From Stramenopiles sp. TOSAG23-2 (Eukaryota > Sar): DNA of 34,230 bases. Both the position numbers and the translations under genes were made by a program. A model generated the notes under the pieces. It searched no databases, was not told where the DNA came from, and saw nothing but the letters and a program-made list of their open reading frames with translations. Numbering within the stretch: position 1 is the stretch's first letter; the number at the start of each line of letters is the position of its first letter. Of the stretch, positions 17,771 through 27,360 are shown piece by piece. Location: contig LT649350.1 in assembly GCA_900128395.1 (NCBI GenBank), positions 1 through 34,230 on the forward strand, given 5' to 3'.

Positions 17771-20170
17771 TTAATTTAATTTCAACACACCAAATTCTCT
17801 TCTTGTCGGATCTGGAATATATTTATAAACTTCAATTCTACGCATTTTTGAAATATCCAATCCTTTCTCCTTTGCAGTACAAGCATCTACAAATGTTAAT
17901 TCTCGTTCCAACGTTTCAACAGTACCTTCACTGACTCGCCTAACTTTCGCTTCCACATCATTTTTAAATTCCCAAAATTTTAATGGCAAAAACCATAAAA
18001 TGATGAAAATAATACCTAACACGAAAAATATAAAGGAAATAGAACCATATATAGTTCCACCTACATTGTTCACATGCATGACAAATCCTTTTCCACTCCC
18101 TAATACATTTTCATATGTCAACCCAAATAAAACTTGCGAGAAAAATAAATGGTTTAATAATGCAATTGGCAATCCATACTTGACTACTACCTTAAACATG
18201 AAGACACCGTACAACGGAGGATTTTTATATCGTTGTAAAAAACAGAATTTTTCAATGAAATAACATTGGAAAAAGCAAATTGAAATTAATAAAGGCAATA
18301 ATCTAGGATTATCAACTCCAGATGCAGTCATCCCTACCATTAAAAATTTTAATAAAATTTGATACCGCAGAAATGGTTTGAAATCAACACCAGAAAATGC
18401 ATTGTTTAAATGTTTCTGATAATATGCACCGCTGATTGCACCCATTGTTTCACCGAACCATGGAGGGCATAGGAAGTCGATATTATTAATTAGTAATATA
18501 TCCCCAATTAAATTTCCAAATAAGAAATTACCACAACCAGAACCGAAAAGATGCATGGTGTATGCCCAGCAACTGCTTTCATCAAACTGATAAATTTCCA
18601 ACGGTGTAAATTCCCCTGTAATGATGGGATCTCCAGTGTAATTAAAACGTGGAATTTGACAATTTTTTGTTGGTAATCCACTGCCCCAACGTGAAATTTG
18701 TTCATTGCTCAATGCTGTCAACATCGTAGCTTTTTCATCTAATCCGAAAACATACAAAGTAGCAAAAATTGTACCCGCATATTGAAACCATGATAACTTT
18801 AAAAAAGCACCAACTTCTAATGTAGATCTGGTATTGACTCCTTCCAACACACTCAGCAATGGCATTAATAATACGATACTGGTTATGCAGCATAAGATAT
18901 TCCCCACTGTTCCTAATAAAGCAATAAATGGTTTATCACGTGCATTAGCTTTATTCAGTGCGGCGCAAAATACCATCACAATTCCAACAATTGCTAAATA
19001 AACGAAACTGAAGAAATGTATAACAATTTGCCTCAATAAAGTTTGACGATTTCCTATTTGTAAATTACGCCACAATATATCTGTAGGTTCTGGTGCCTCG
19101 ATAACAGTTAAATTGACATTGCCATTACGAAATTTTTTTCGTGTTTCTTCATACTTAGCATTTTTAGTCGTAAATGCCTCTAAACATGCACTTTGGTCAT
19201 CACTTAAAGAAAATGCAACAAATGCTTTACCAACACATGTATATTTTTGCTGGTTCAATTTTTCCCATTTTTTCTGTACTTTATCTTTTTTCTCTTTTAA
19301 ATTTTTAATCAATTTCGCATCTTTTGGATTTGCATATTTAATAGCATCTTCTGTTTCTAAAATTGCATATGCCGTTTCAATTCTACTAGAATCATCACGT
19401 ATTAACGAAACACCAAACTGATCAAATTGATTGTCATATAATTTGGCATTTGGATTACCATTTGGATCGAAATGTAAATTACCAAATTGTTTAAAATATT
19501 CATGTACCTCCTCCACAGTTGTATCTTGTGGTAAACCATCTACTTGTACTACATAATCCCTTGATGTGATATTTAATGCATCCAGCAAACGATGTTCACT
19601 TTCCATATCCCTTCGAACATACAACATATATCCAATAAAGAAGCATACAAATATCATATCCCATACAAATGTCACATCGACCCAGGAAATATGCCTTGGG
19701 TTTGCAAGTTCAATCACCCAACCAATACAACCAAATACCCATACAATTAGAAAGAAACCACCAGTTTCTCTCATAAAATCAAATGTTAATTTCGTACCAA
19801 CGCCTAAATCACTAAATTCTTTCAACGGGACATCATAAATATTTTTCCATGTTGATTTTGGTTTACCAGTCACTTCATCACAAATAATTTTTGTTTTGGA
19901 CGCATCAACTTCAAAGCCCCAAGGGATACCAAGCTGTTCATTTTGTATAGGTCGATTATTGAGATAATGTTGCCATGCTAGTTTCATATGTTTCATATCA
20001 ATTTTTCCTTTGTCATCACGTTTGATAATCATAGGCTTTGCATCCTGTTCTATATCTTCTTTTGCTGACGGTGTATCGGACGGTACAATATTTGATTCGT
20101 TATTATCATTATCCACATCAGTCGATATAACTTTGATATTGTCTCCTTCTACATTAACTACTTTTGCCAT
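17771..20170 (-). CDS. OSCA/TMEM63 (CSC1-like) membrane channel family protein
   Basis: The 799-residue product is a predicted mechanically or osmotically gated cation channel of the OSCA/TMEM63 family, related to anoctamins. Two hydrophobic helices (~137-154, ~168-185) precede a cytosolic RRM-like domain at ~205-360. That domain contains a long charged helix pair and ends in the family signature Glu-Ala-Pro-Glu-Pro-Thr-Asp-Ile-Leu-Trp at 358-367. A block of about eight further hydrophobic helices covers ~383-745, matching the conserved 7TM region. The N-terminus (~1-130) is long, acidic and hydrophilic rather than starting with the usual extracellular helix. The C-terminus is a charged cytosolic tail. 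The ATG at 20170 is first in frame. The fold class is secure; the activating stimulus is inferred from family knowledge. Confidence 0.9.
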   Translation of the reverse strand: MAKVVNVEGDNIKVISTDVDNDNNESNIVPSDTPSAKEDIEQDAKPMIIKRDDKGKIDMKHMKLAWQHYLNNRPIQNEQLGIPWGFEVDASKTKIICDEVTGKPKSTWKNIYDVPLKEFSDLGVGTKLTFDFMRETGGFFLIVWVFGCIGWVIELANPRHISWVDVTFVWDMIFVCFFIGYMLYVRRDMESEHRLLDALNITSRDYVVQVDGLPQDTTVEEVHEYFKQFGNLHFDPNGNPNAKLYDNQFDQFGVSLIRDDSSRIETAYAILETEDAIKYANPKDAKLIKNLKEKKDKVQKKWEKLNQQKYTCVGKAFVAFSLSDDQSACLEAFTTKNAKYEETRKKFRNGNVNLTVIEAPEPTDILWRNLQIGNRQTLLRQIVIHFFSFVYLAIVGIVMVFCAALNKANARDKPFIALLGTVGNILCCITSIVLLMPLLSVLEGVNTRSTLEVGAFLKLSWFQYAGTIFATLYVFGLDEKATMLTALSNEQISRWGSGLPTKNCQIPRFNYTGDPIITGEFTPLEIYQFDESSCWAYTMHLFGSGCGNFLFGNLIGDILLINNIDFLCPPWFGETMGAISGAYYQKHLNNAFSGVDFKPFLRYQILLKFLMVGMTASGVDNPRLLPLLISICFFQCYFIEKFCFLQRYKNPPLYGVFMFKVVVKYGLPIALLNHLFFSQVLFGLTYENVLGSGKGFVMHVNNVGGTIYGSISFIFFVLGIIFIILWFLPLKFWEFKNDVEAKVRRVSEGTVETLERELTFVDACTAKEKGLDISKMRRIEVYKYIPDPTRREFGVLKLN

Positions 20171-20225
20171 TTTATGATAGTAATAACAATGACAATAATT
20201 GTCTATATATTTTATATGTATGTAT

Positions 20226-20314
20226 ATTTATTAAATACTAGTCTATATATATATTGTAATAAATATTTATAATATATTCTTATTTATATTTATTAAATAC
20301 TAGTCTATATATAT
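20226..20314. repeat. Direct repeat of about 27 bp, two copies
   Basis: TTTATTAAATACTAGTCTAT followed by a TA run occurs twice with about 62 bases between starts. It sits just upstream of the OSCA-like start, so it may be promoter-associated, but this is speculation. Confidence 0.75.
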
Positions 20315-20626
20315 ATATATATACTGGTGGTATGCCAGTATGGCAACTGACTTTGTATTAAATATTATTTCAGTAAAAAGATCGTGATTCAAGTCGTCTC
20401 GGGATGTTCGTCATTCGTCACACATCATTATTTTAGAGATCTATACTGTACTTTAACTTACCACACCTTAGCACACACTGGTGGTAAACTTGGCAACTTG
20501 CAATACAGTGTATTATTGGAATAGCATTGCCAGATTGATTGAGGTACAGCAGTATTCTTTATACTGTTTCTATACTAAGCTAAGGTATGTTTTCTGTTTC
20601 TATATAAACATACTAGTATGAACATA

Positions 20627-20860
20627 TGGAAGCTGCAAAAGCTCTCTTACTATACTTCCGCTTTGTTGGAGATCTTTACAAAAATCTGGTTTTAGCAAAC
20701 TGCTTTTTAAAAAAGGTAATACCAAATGAACAGAAGAGATGTATGTAATATATATATATACATATATATATATATATTGGTTAAAATCTAAGTTATAATA
20801 ATTTTACACTTCTCGTGTTAAAGTAATATGCTCAAAATACTCAATCGCAAGAATAATATG
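20627..20860. repeat. Dispersed repeat, copy A (parts X and Y)
   Basis: Part X (20627-20680) is the approximate reverse complement of 27541-27595. Part Y (20779-20860) matches 27845-27925 in the same orientation with a few small indels. A shared two-part sequence in two unrelated intergenic regions points to a non-autonomous transposable-element family or an old duplication with internal inversion. Confidence 0.75.
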
Positions 20861-21062
20861 CTATCCTACTATAATAAAGCTCTCCTGACGTCGCCGCAAG
20901 CTCTCATGCGCCACCGCAAGCTAATACTCCATAAGCACAAGTAGGTCTGAATCCAGTATAACACACTCGATGAAAGTGGTGTGAATAGTCCATAGGTTTT
21001 CATATAATTTTACACAAAATCGTTTTTGACACCCCAACCCACTCCATCCACACCCACACACA

Positions 21063-23912
21063 TCACGGATCAATCCATTTTAAATACCCTGGTCGTATAG
21101 TATCCTCAATACGTTGTCGTATTTGATGTGTCACATCTGGATTAATATTACCAAACGCTCGTATATGTTCCTTTCGTTTCTTTGCTTCTGTTTTATATGT
21201 TTTTGTATCTGCATAATATAATCGTACTTTATCATCATCGTTCCAAATAACACGAGGTAACTTCTTTGGTTTGCCAAGGCCAGAATCTCTCCACATGGTA
21301 CCACTATGTTTGTTTAACCAATTTGGAGGGACAACTTCTGATAGATCAATGACTTGTCTTAAATAATCCGTTGTTAAAATACTTTTTTCATTTCTTAAAT
21401 CTATTGGTTTAGGACCTGACGTTTTATTAATTTGTTTCAACCTATCTTCAAGTCTATTATTTTCCAATTGTCCTTCTTTAGCACGACGTTTTCCATTTGG
21501 CCGGAAATATGGGTTATATGTTTCAAATTCGGAAGTTGATGAAAAAGTTGGAGCACGATTTGGTGCTTTCACTTTTAATGGTGAGTAAAAGCTAGGTTTA
21601 TGCTGATACAATCGTCTTTCTAAGTTTTTTGCAACTTTTATTTTCTTTTCAATTGGTTCATATGATTTATGGACATGTGCTGGATTTGAGGAAATATCTT
21701 TAAACTCTCCTAAACTTTGACTTTGTTTGATATTATAATTACGATCACATTCATATGATTGAATATTTTGAAAATGATCATACCGTCGTTCTTGCTCTTT
21801 AATCGTTTTTGTTTCTAAATTCAATAAATATCGTATATCTGCTCTTGGAAATTTTTTATTAAAATCTGATATAGATATTTTCATCAATATAGTTGTATTC
21901 GATTCCGATATATACATTGATTGATGGGGTGTATTTGTTACACATGCAACGACACCAAAAAAAGAACCAGCAACCAAGCTAGATATTTTCACTTGTTTTT
22001 TTGGTAAAACATCACCAATTAGTTCTTTTCGCACGATGACAGAGCCTTGCCGAATAAAATAAATATATTCACACATATCATTTTCTGCTACTATAATTTC
22101 ACCTTTGCGTATTTGAGTTTTTTTAAATAAGGTCAATAACGAATTTAATTGAATAGTTGTAAAATTTTCTAACCCAGGCATGATTTGACGTAACCAATCT
22201 CTTAATTCTTTTTGTTTTCGACTTTTTAAATTTTCAAATAATATATAATAATCATTTCTAGATATCATTCCAAACAAAATATCATCATGTGCAATAAATT
22301 TCTGTTTAATCGTTTCTTCATTTAATAATTCTTCTAATCCTAAAACATCACCTGGATATATCCATTTTTTATCTAAATTAGATTCATTTGTATCTATTCC
22401 AATACTTTTTGCAATGCCAGATAAACAAACATAGGCAAACATAGATTTTTGATGTGCTTGTACAATAGTTTTTCCTTTTTCCATGTAAACAATATTTAAT
22501 TTTTCTATACAACGATGTCGTAAATCTGCAGTATTGTTTTTTATATTTTTGAAAAAAGAATTGTCCTCAAACATAGAGTCTAAAACCATTAATACAGATT
22601 TATTTTTACCTTTTTCATTTTTCACAATTTTATTTGCTTGAAGTTTGACATTATATACAAAATCTTTGTTTTTTCCATCGATTATACTTTCATATGTATT
22701 ATGATCTAAATATAAAAGTTCAGTACCATCTACACTAATCTTGATGGAATATTTACGCAAATTATTCACCCGTATATTTAATTTTTCTTTTAACCCAAAT
22801 ATAGTACCTGGTCCATATTGTTTTATATATTTATAACCATCATCATCATGGTCTAATTCACGATTTAAATCTAAGGTATCGTGATAAAAATTTAAAGGTG
22901 AATTATTTCTTGAACCTCTACCAATACCACCAGTGCCAACCATATGATGTATCGAACGACGTCTTCCTAACGCTTTTTTAGATTTTATACTATTGTTTTG
23001 GCTTTTGCCACCACTACCACCTGATGGTGGTGATGATCCCTTAGATGATAATGATAAAGGTGAATTGAATAGTTGTTGCTGCAACGATAATGATGATGTT
23101 GGAGAGAGTGATGCTCGTCTTATAACAGTAGAAGCATTACGATTATTTTGTTTCGGTGATTTCTTTCGCTTCTTTTTTTTCTTCTTTTTCTTTTTCTTTT
23201 TCGATGTTCCTGGAGAATTTGTTTGATTAAAACTATTAGGACTCTTATTACGACTAGCTTTTGTTGTATGCGGCCGATTAAAGTTACTATTATCATTAAT
23301 CGTTTTAGTATTATTTAAGTTAAATTCACTTTTGTTAATATTATGTTTATTACTATTATCTTTTGCATTTGAACTTGTATTATTATTATTATCATTATCA
23401 TCATCATCACTTGAATCTGATTCAGGCAATTTTTCTAATACTTTAACACCACCTGATAATATGATATATATCCCATCTTCTTTATCATCTTGAGAATATA
23501 CCATTGAATTTTCAGGGAGTCGAAGGTATATACCTTTACTAATAACACGTTGTGCAGTTTCTTTCGATCGTAATTTGTCAAAAAAAGTTAACTTTGAAAC
23601 TGCTTGAAGTATTTTACGAACACTATGAGAACTTCTAATTTCTGGTATTGTTTTTAAATCATGTTGTATTTCAGATGTGTCAATACCTTCCATTAGATCA
23701 ATGATTGTATTTTCCTCATCATTGCTACTAAATAATGTATCTAATGTACTACTGAAATTGTCATTTTCATCATCTATATCTATTACTTTGAAATGTTTTG
23801 CAATGGCTTCTTTATTATTTTTTACCTTAGGCAAAGCACTATGTTTTTTTAATTCATGGTGTTGTGTTAAACTAGATGTATGTACAGACAGTCGTCGATT
23901 AATTCTTTTCAT
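21063..23912 (-). CDS. Protein with three cyclic-nucleotide-binding-like domains
   Basis: The 949-residue product carries three CNB beta-roll domains. The first (~105-160 and ~358-412) is split by a roughly 195-residue low-complexity insertion of Asn, Ser and a lysine tract (~238-251). The second is ~445-560 and the third ~585-690. The third has the best fit: Gly-Glu-Ile-Ile-Val at ~604, then a phosphate-cassette position reading Phe-Gly-Val-Val-Ala with a later Thr-Pro-His-Gln. The Glu and Arg that contact cyclic nucleotide in PKA and CNG proteins are both replaced, so ligand binding is doubtful. The C-terminal 200 residues are basic with no clear domain. Multi-CNB proteins of this kind are common in flagellated protists, some linked to cilia. 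The role here is unknown. The ATG at 23912 is first in frame. Confidence 0.85.
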   Translation of the reverse strand: MKRINRRLSVHTSSLTQHHELKKHSALPKVKNNKEAIAKHFKVIDIDDENDNFSSTLDTLFSSNDEENTIIDLMEGIDTSEIQHDLKTIPEIRSSHSVRKILQAVSKLTFFDKLRSKETAQRVISKGIYLRLPENSMVYSQDDKEDGIYIILSGGVKVLEKLPESDSSDDDDNDNNNNTSSNAKDNSNKHNINKSEFNLNNTKTINDNSNFNRPHTTKASRNKSPNSFNQTNSPGTSKKKKKKKKKKKRKKSPKQNNRNASTVIRRASLSPTSSLSLQQQLFNSPLSLSSKGSSPPSGGSGGKSQNNSIKSKKALGRRRSIHHMVGTGGIGRGSRNNSPLNFYHDTLDLNRELDHDDDGYKYIKQYGPGTIFGLKEKLNIRVNNLRKYSIKISVDGTELLYLDHNTYESIIDGKNKDFVYNVKLQANKIVKNEKGKNKSVLMVLDSMFEDNSFFKNIKNNTADLRHRCIEKLNIVYMEKGKTIVQAHQKSMFAYVCLSGIAKSIGIDTNESNLDKKWIYPGDVLGLEELLNEETIKQKFIAHDDILFGMISRNDYYILFENLKSRKQKELRDWLRQIMPGLENFTTIQLNSLLTLFKKTQIRKGEIIVAENDMCEYIYFIRQGSVIVRKELIGDVLPKKQVKISSLVAGSFFGVVACVTNTPHQSMYISESNTTILMKISISDFNKKFPRADIRYLLNLETKTIKEQERRYDHFQNIQSYECDRNYNIKQSQSLGEFKDISSNPAHVHKSYEPIEKKIKVAKNLERRLYQHKPSFYSPLKVKAPNRAPTFSSTSEFETYNPYFRPNGKRRAKEGQLENNRLEDRLKQINKTSGPKPIDLRNEKSILTTDYLRQVIDLSEVVPPNWLNKHSGTMWRDSGLGKPKKLPRVIWNDDDKVRLYYADTKTYKTEAKKRKEHIRAFGNINPDVTHQIRQRIEDTIRPGYLKWIDP

Positions 23913-24206
23913 TCTTTTTTATGATTTTATGTTTTTTTTGGGTATTGATGTATCTATTTGTTGATTGTTTTTGTTTTGTAGTTAGTATTAGTATTTATGG
24001 ATATTTTCTGGTTTAAAATAATAGTTATACAATTACATTAGAAGTGTAATAAGTAATATTATATTTAACATAGTTATAGTAATAATAATAATAAAAAAAA
24101 TACTATTATATATATATAATGTATTATTATATACTACTAGTTCTAATTAGAATAGCAATAAAAGTTCATCGGATAAATTATTGTAAAAAAAATGCTGTCG
24201 TTGTCT

Positions 24207-24252
24207 GGCGGCTGGCCCAGCTGGAGGGCTGGCTGCTGGCCCAGCTGGCCTA
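24207..24252. repeat. GC-rich CCAGC/CTGG island 1
   Basis: A cluster of GGCTGG, GGCCCAGCTGG and CTGGC units. CCAGCTGG is self-complementary, so the stretch can fold on itself. Confidence 0.8.
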
Positions 24253-24489
24253 CCCGACACAAAATAATACAAAATCTGATAGGGATATAAATTGATATAA
24301 TGCTATGTGTATATTATCTTCGAATACAATGATATACACATGCTATTTTTAAAAATCAATAGTGTATCGTTTTAATTAGACAGGATCGAGGAGCGGAGCG
24401 AGTAGTATCGAATTGACATTATTAAAGTGCGTCCCTTTCATTGTTATTAGTGTTAAATGAAGTGTAAATAGTTGATTTTTTAGCGTTAG

Positions 24490-24560
24490 TTAGGGCTGGC
24501 TGGGCTGGCCCAGCTGGCAAGCTGGGCAAGCGGGCAAGCTGGCTGGCTGGCCCAGCTGGT
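24490..24560. repeat. GC-rich CCAGC/CTGG island 2
   Basis: About 70 bases of GGCTGG, AAGCTGG and GGCCCAGCTGG units, sharing the 15-base GGCTGGCCCAGCTGG string with island 1 in the same orientation. Confidence 0.8.
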
Positions 24561-24608
24561 CTGTAGTATGTATGTGGGCAAAAGTGTGCACTACGAATTA
24601 ACAATATT

Positions 24609-24722
24609 CACTATGGGAAATATATTCGTTTTCTAAAATGCCAATTTTATTTTTCATAATTTTGTAAAAAATAGCAAATATCCGAAAATATAGAAAACAT
24701 GATGAATATTTTCCCCATAGTG
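24609..24722. repeat. Imperfect inverted repeat
   Basis: CACTATGGG-AAATATATTC-GTTTTCTA at 24609-24635 pairs with 24691-24722 read in reverse complement, with small gaps, around a loop of about 55 bases. It could be a decayed terminal-repeat element or a hairpin. Confidence 0.7.
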
Positions 24723-25072
24723 CACAGTTTTACGTACGCACTACTCCGGGTACCTGAGCATATAAACTTAGCATTGCAAGCGAAGCGTATATACTCAGGA
24801 TCGCTTTGGCAGAACTATTGCCAGATGCACCCTAATCCTAACCCGACCTTCCAAAAAAATGTTAAAAAAGACGGATATTTCTAAGATATATTGAAATTTA
24901 AGTAAATGTTTTGGCTTTTTAGAAAATTAAATTGGAAATACAAATTACCACCGGTGCATTTAGAATAAAATTACACCATGTGTAGATTACCACCAGTAGG
25001 ATAGAAAGATACACATTGATAGAAATAAAAATATTACACATTATCACCTGTTTGTAGATACCTATATATTAT

Positions 25073-25657
25073 CTAAACATTGCATGTATGTGTGTATATA
25101 TGTGCTACATTTATCTTAATGACAGAGGATATTAAACAAATCATTGATGCATGTTTATCGTCTATATCCTTTAACTCCTCTACAAGTTTATTAAGATCTA
25201 AATCTTCTACATTTGTTAAACCTGAACTAGTAAAATAGTCTTTGAAAAAATTATCCAATGTGTCGCATATTACGTCGATAGCTTTAAATGTATCATCTGC
25301 ATTAAGAAATCCTTCAGATGAATTAGATGAATCACTTTCTTTTTTCATATTAGCATCTTTTATTATGTCCGCGCATTCCTCAACCACAGTTTTCAATTTT
25401 TTTCTTGCCCGTGAAGAGATTTGAGGATTTTCTAACTCTTTTCCGACCTTTTGCAACATTGTCATTGTATTTTGCTTAGACAGATCAGCAGTGGCTCGAC
25501 GCTTCATATCATATACAGCCTGTCTAGCCCTTTTAATTGGCGATGGCATCTTGAACGAACCACCTGTGGCTAATGCTTTCTGTGCTTCCAACTCTTCATC
25601 TATCATACCTTGAATTTTTTCTAAATTACTGTAAAGGTTAAATGCTTGTTTTAACAT
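25073..25657 (-). CDS. Small helical coiled-coil protein, unrecognised
   Basis: The 194-residue product is almost entirely helical and charged, with a Lys/Arg-rich segment at ~42-57 and further helices to ~175. The last ~15 residues (Val-Ala-His-Ile-Tyr-Thr-His-Thr...) are less protein-like, so the true end could be changed by an unseen splice. The ATG at 25657 is first in frame. No known domain is recognised. Codon use and composition match the neighbouring genes, so it is likely real. Confidence 0.7.
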   Translation of the reverse strand: MLKQAFNLYSNLEKIQGMIDEELEAQKALATGGSFKMPSPIKRARQAVYDMKRRATADLSKQNTMTMLQKVGKELENPQISSRARKKLKTVVEECADIIKDANMKKESDSSNSSEGFLNADDTFKAIDVICDTLDNFFKDYFTSSGLTNVEDLDLNKLVEELKDIDDKHASMICLISSVIKINVAHIYTHTCNV

Positions 25658-26023
25658 TTTATACAGTTTTTATGTATATAATCACTTTACGTTACAATCA
25701 GTATTGTGTTATTCTGCTTTATATACAGTTCTTGACCACACTCTTGTCGTATATATAATTTCTACCATCTTCGTGTAAGTTTCAGTATTATAGTATAAAT
25801 ATTATTATATAATCCCCTTCTCTCATCATATTGATGCAAAAAATTACATTCATTCATTTTCAAAGGTGGATTTTTTTTTCCTGAAAATAAAAATTTTTCT
25901 CGTAGTGGTATTACGGCCTAAATGACGTAATGCTATTCACCTACTATATATTTAAGGTTATTCTCATCTGGCAGAAGGTCTGCCATTAGATTATCGAGTA
26001 CGTACGCACGTACGCAGTGCTAC

Positions 26024-26059
26024 CTGGCTGGGCTGGCTGGGCTGGCTGGGCTGGCTCCC
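26024..26059. repeat. 9-bp tandem repeat, CTGGCTGGG units
   Basis: Three perfect CTGGCTGGG units followed by a CTGGCTCCC variant. This is the third CTGG-rich island of the window. Confidence 0.88.
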
Positions 26060-26247
26060 TGGCTACCCTCAAAAGCGAAACCACACAAATATTGTACGTC
26101 TAACTCTTCTAAGAAACAACAACCTCTATTTTTTTTTATATTTTTATTAAAAAAAAATAGAAAAAAAAATAAATAAATGAATCTAAATCGATAATATGCA
26201 TATAGAAATAAAAATACATAGATAGATTTAGTTCTCTATACACAACA

Positions 26248-26268
26248 GTGTGTGTGTGTGTGTGTGTG
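26248..26268. repeat. GT dinucleotide microsatellite
   Basis: About ten GT units in the leader region of the carrier gene. Confidence 0.85.
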
Positions 26269-26472
26269 ATTGTACGACGATATTACTTTGTCTTTTCAAT
26301 CTCAGTCTCAATATCGACATCCAACCCCCCGAATTTTTTCTTCCTCTCTCTTCTTTGTGGAGATATCAATTTGTATATTTGTTTCTATTATATACTATAC
26401 ATTATTTAATTCACAGTACAAGTTAGTTATAAAGTGGATTTATTTTAACACGTTGCTTTATTGTAAAAAAAT

Positions 26473-27360
26473 ATGGACTCGCTTGCCGATGCGCTGGCAG
26501 GAACCGCTGGTACTATTGTAGGTAAATTATTTACGTATCCATTAGACTTTTTAAAAGTCAAAGTGCAAGTGTCCGGTGCAGGTGTTACGCCAGCTCAAAT
26601 ACGAGCGGAAGTATTGAAGGAACATGGTGTTTTGGGTTTCTATCAAGGTCTTGGACCTAAAGTTGTAAAAAGTTCGACGCAAAAATTTATAATGTTTTTC
26701 TTACAGCGCTTTTTAGGCGGCACGTACAGAAACATTTACATGCAAGGCGTCCCTGAAAGTGTACCGGTACATACTGGTGCGTATATGATTATTTCATGGC
26801 TTGGCGAAATTTTAGGCTTGCCTATTGTTATACCGTTAGAAGCTATTGTTACACGTGTACAAACATCAAAAACAGGCGAGACGGCTATGGAAGTAATTAC
26901 AAAAATTCGAAATTCCCCAGGTGGATTTCTGTCTTTATTTCGAGTATTTCCTGCATATATCTTCACATGTTGTCAACCAGCTTTGCAATATCCAATCTTC
27001 GAATTATCCCGTGCGTATATCTTACGAGGTCGTATGCAGTTAGGATGGGTAGAATCATTTCTTGTCGGTGCAATATCAAAAGCTATAGCACAAATTATTA
27101 CATTTCCTTTTGAACGGACGAGAAGTAAATTTCAACAATTACAAAAGTCAGGTGAGAATCTATCACCATTAACTATTATGTATCAATTATATAAAGAGGA
27201 AGGCATGGGCTTCCCATTTTATGGCGGTTTATGGAAAGGCGTGGAGTCTGATTTAAGCCAGGGTATAATAAATGCAGCATTTATGTTGATGATACGCGAG
27301 CAGTTGTATAACTTTGTAAAAGGTTTAGTATATGCGGCGTTTGGTGCTAAAAGGCTATAG
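26473..27360 (+). CDS. Mitochondrial-carrier-family transporter
   Basis: The 295-residue product is the usual size for this six-helix, three-repeat family that moves metabolites or nucleotides across organelle membranes. Signatures of the three repeats are visible at the ends of the odd-numbered helices: Tyr-Pro-Leu-Asp-Phe-Leu-Lys (~22-28), Ile-Pro-Leu-Glu-Ala-Ile-Val (~121-127) and Phe-Pro-Phe-Glu-Arg-Thr-Arg (~211-217). The layout recalls adenine-nucleotide-type carriers of peroxisomes. The C-terminal Lys-Arg-Leu is not a canonical peroxisomal signal, and the family does not usually rely on one, so the organelle and substrate are open. The ATG at 26473 is preferred because it gives a complete first helix. 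Confidence 0.9.
   Translation: MDSLADALAGTAGTIVGKLFTYPLDFLKVKVQVSGAGVTPAQIRAEVLKEHGVLGFYQGLGPKVVKSSTQKFIMFFLQRFLGGTYRNIYMQGVPESVPVHTGAYMIISWLGEILGLPIVIPLEAIVTRVQTSKTGETAMEVITKIRNSPGGFLSLFRVFPAYIFTCCQPALQYPIFELSRAYILRGRMQLGWVESFLVGAISKAIAQIITFPFERTRSKFQQLQKSGENLSPLTIMYQLYKEEGMGFPFYGGLWKGVESDLSQGIINAAFMLMIREQLYNFVKGLVYAAFGAKRL

Larger units (their letters stand above)
20171..21062. other. Intergenic region with repeats
   Basis: This 892-base stretch lies upstream of the OSCA-like gene and downstream of the CNB-domain gene. It contains a direct repeat of about 27 bases (20226-20252 and 20288-20314), two short patches with CTGGTGGT and GGCAACT motifs (~20324-20350 and ~20477-20495), and both halves of the dispersed repeat listed separately. 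No gene is seen. Confidence 0.55.
23913..25072. other. Intergenic region with GC-rich islands and an inverted repeat
   Basis: This 1.16-kb gap contains two GC-rich CCAGC/CTGG patches (24207-24252 and 24490-24560), which contrast sharply with the AT-rich surroundings, and an imperfect inverted repeat at 24609-24722. A GAGCGGAGCGAG motif lies near 24390. Small frames such as 24422-24604 (-) and 24699-24884 (+) only reflect these repeats. Confidence 0.55.
25658..26472. other. Divergent promoter region with a GC-rich tandem repeat
   Basis: This lies between the coiled-coil gene (leftward) and the carrier gene (rightward). It contains the 9-bp tandem repeat at 26024-26059, an A/T palindrome-like stretch at 26126-26160, and a GT dinucleotide run at 26248-26268. 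A short frame ending at 26521 overlaps the carrier start in another frame and is not considered real. Confidence 0.5.

Noticed and set aside
24422-24604. Proline/Ala/Gly-rich minus-strand frame
   Set aside because: It only translates the CTGG/CCAGC repeat island.
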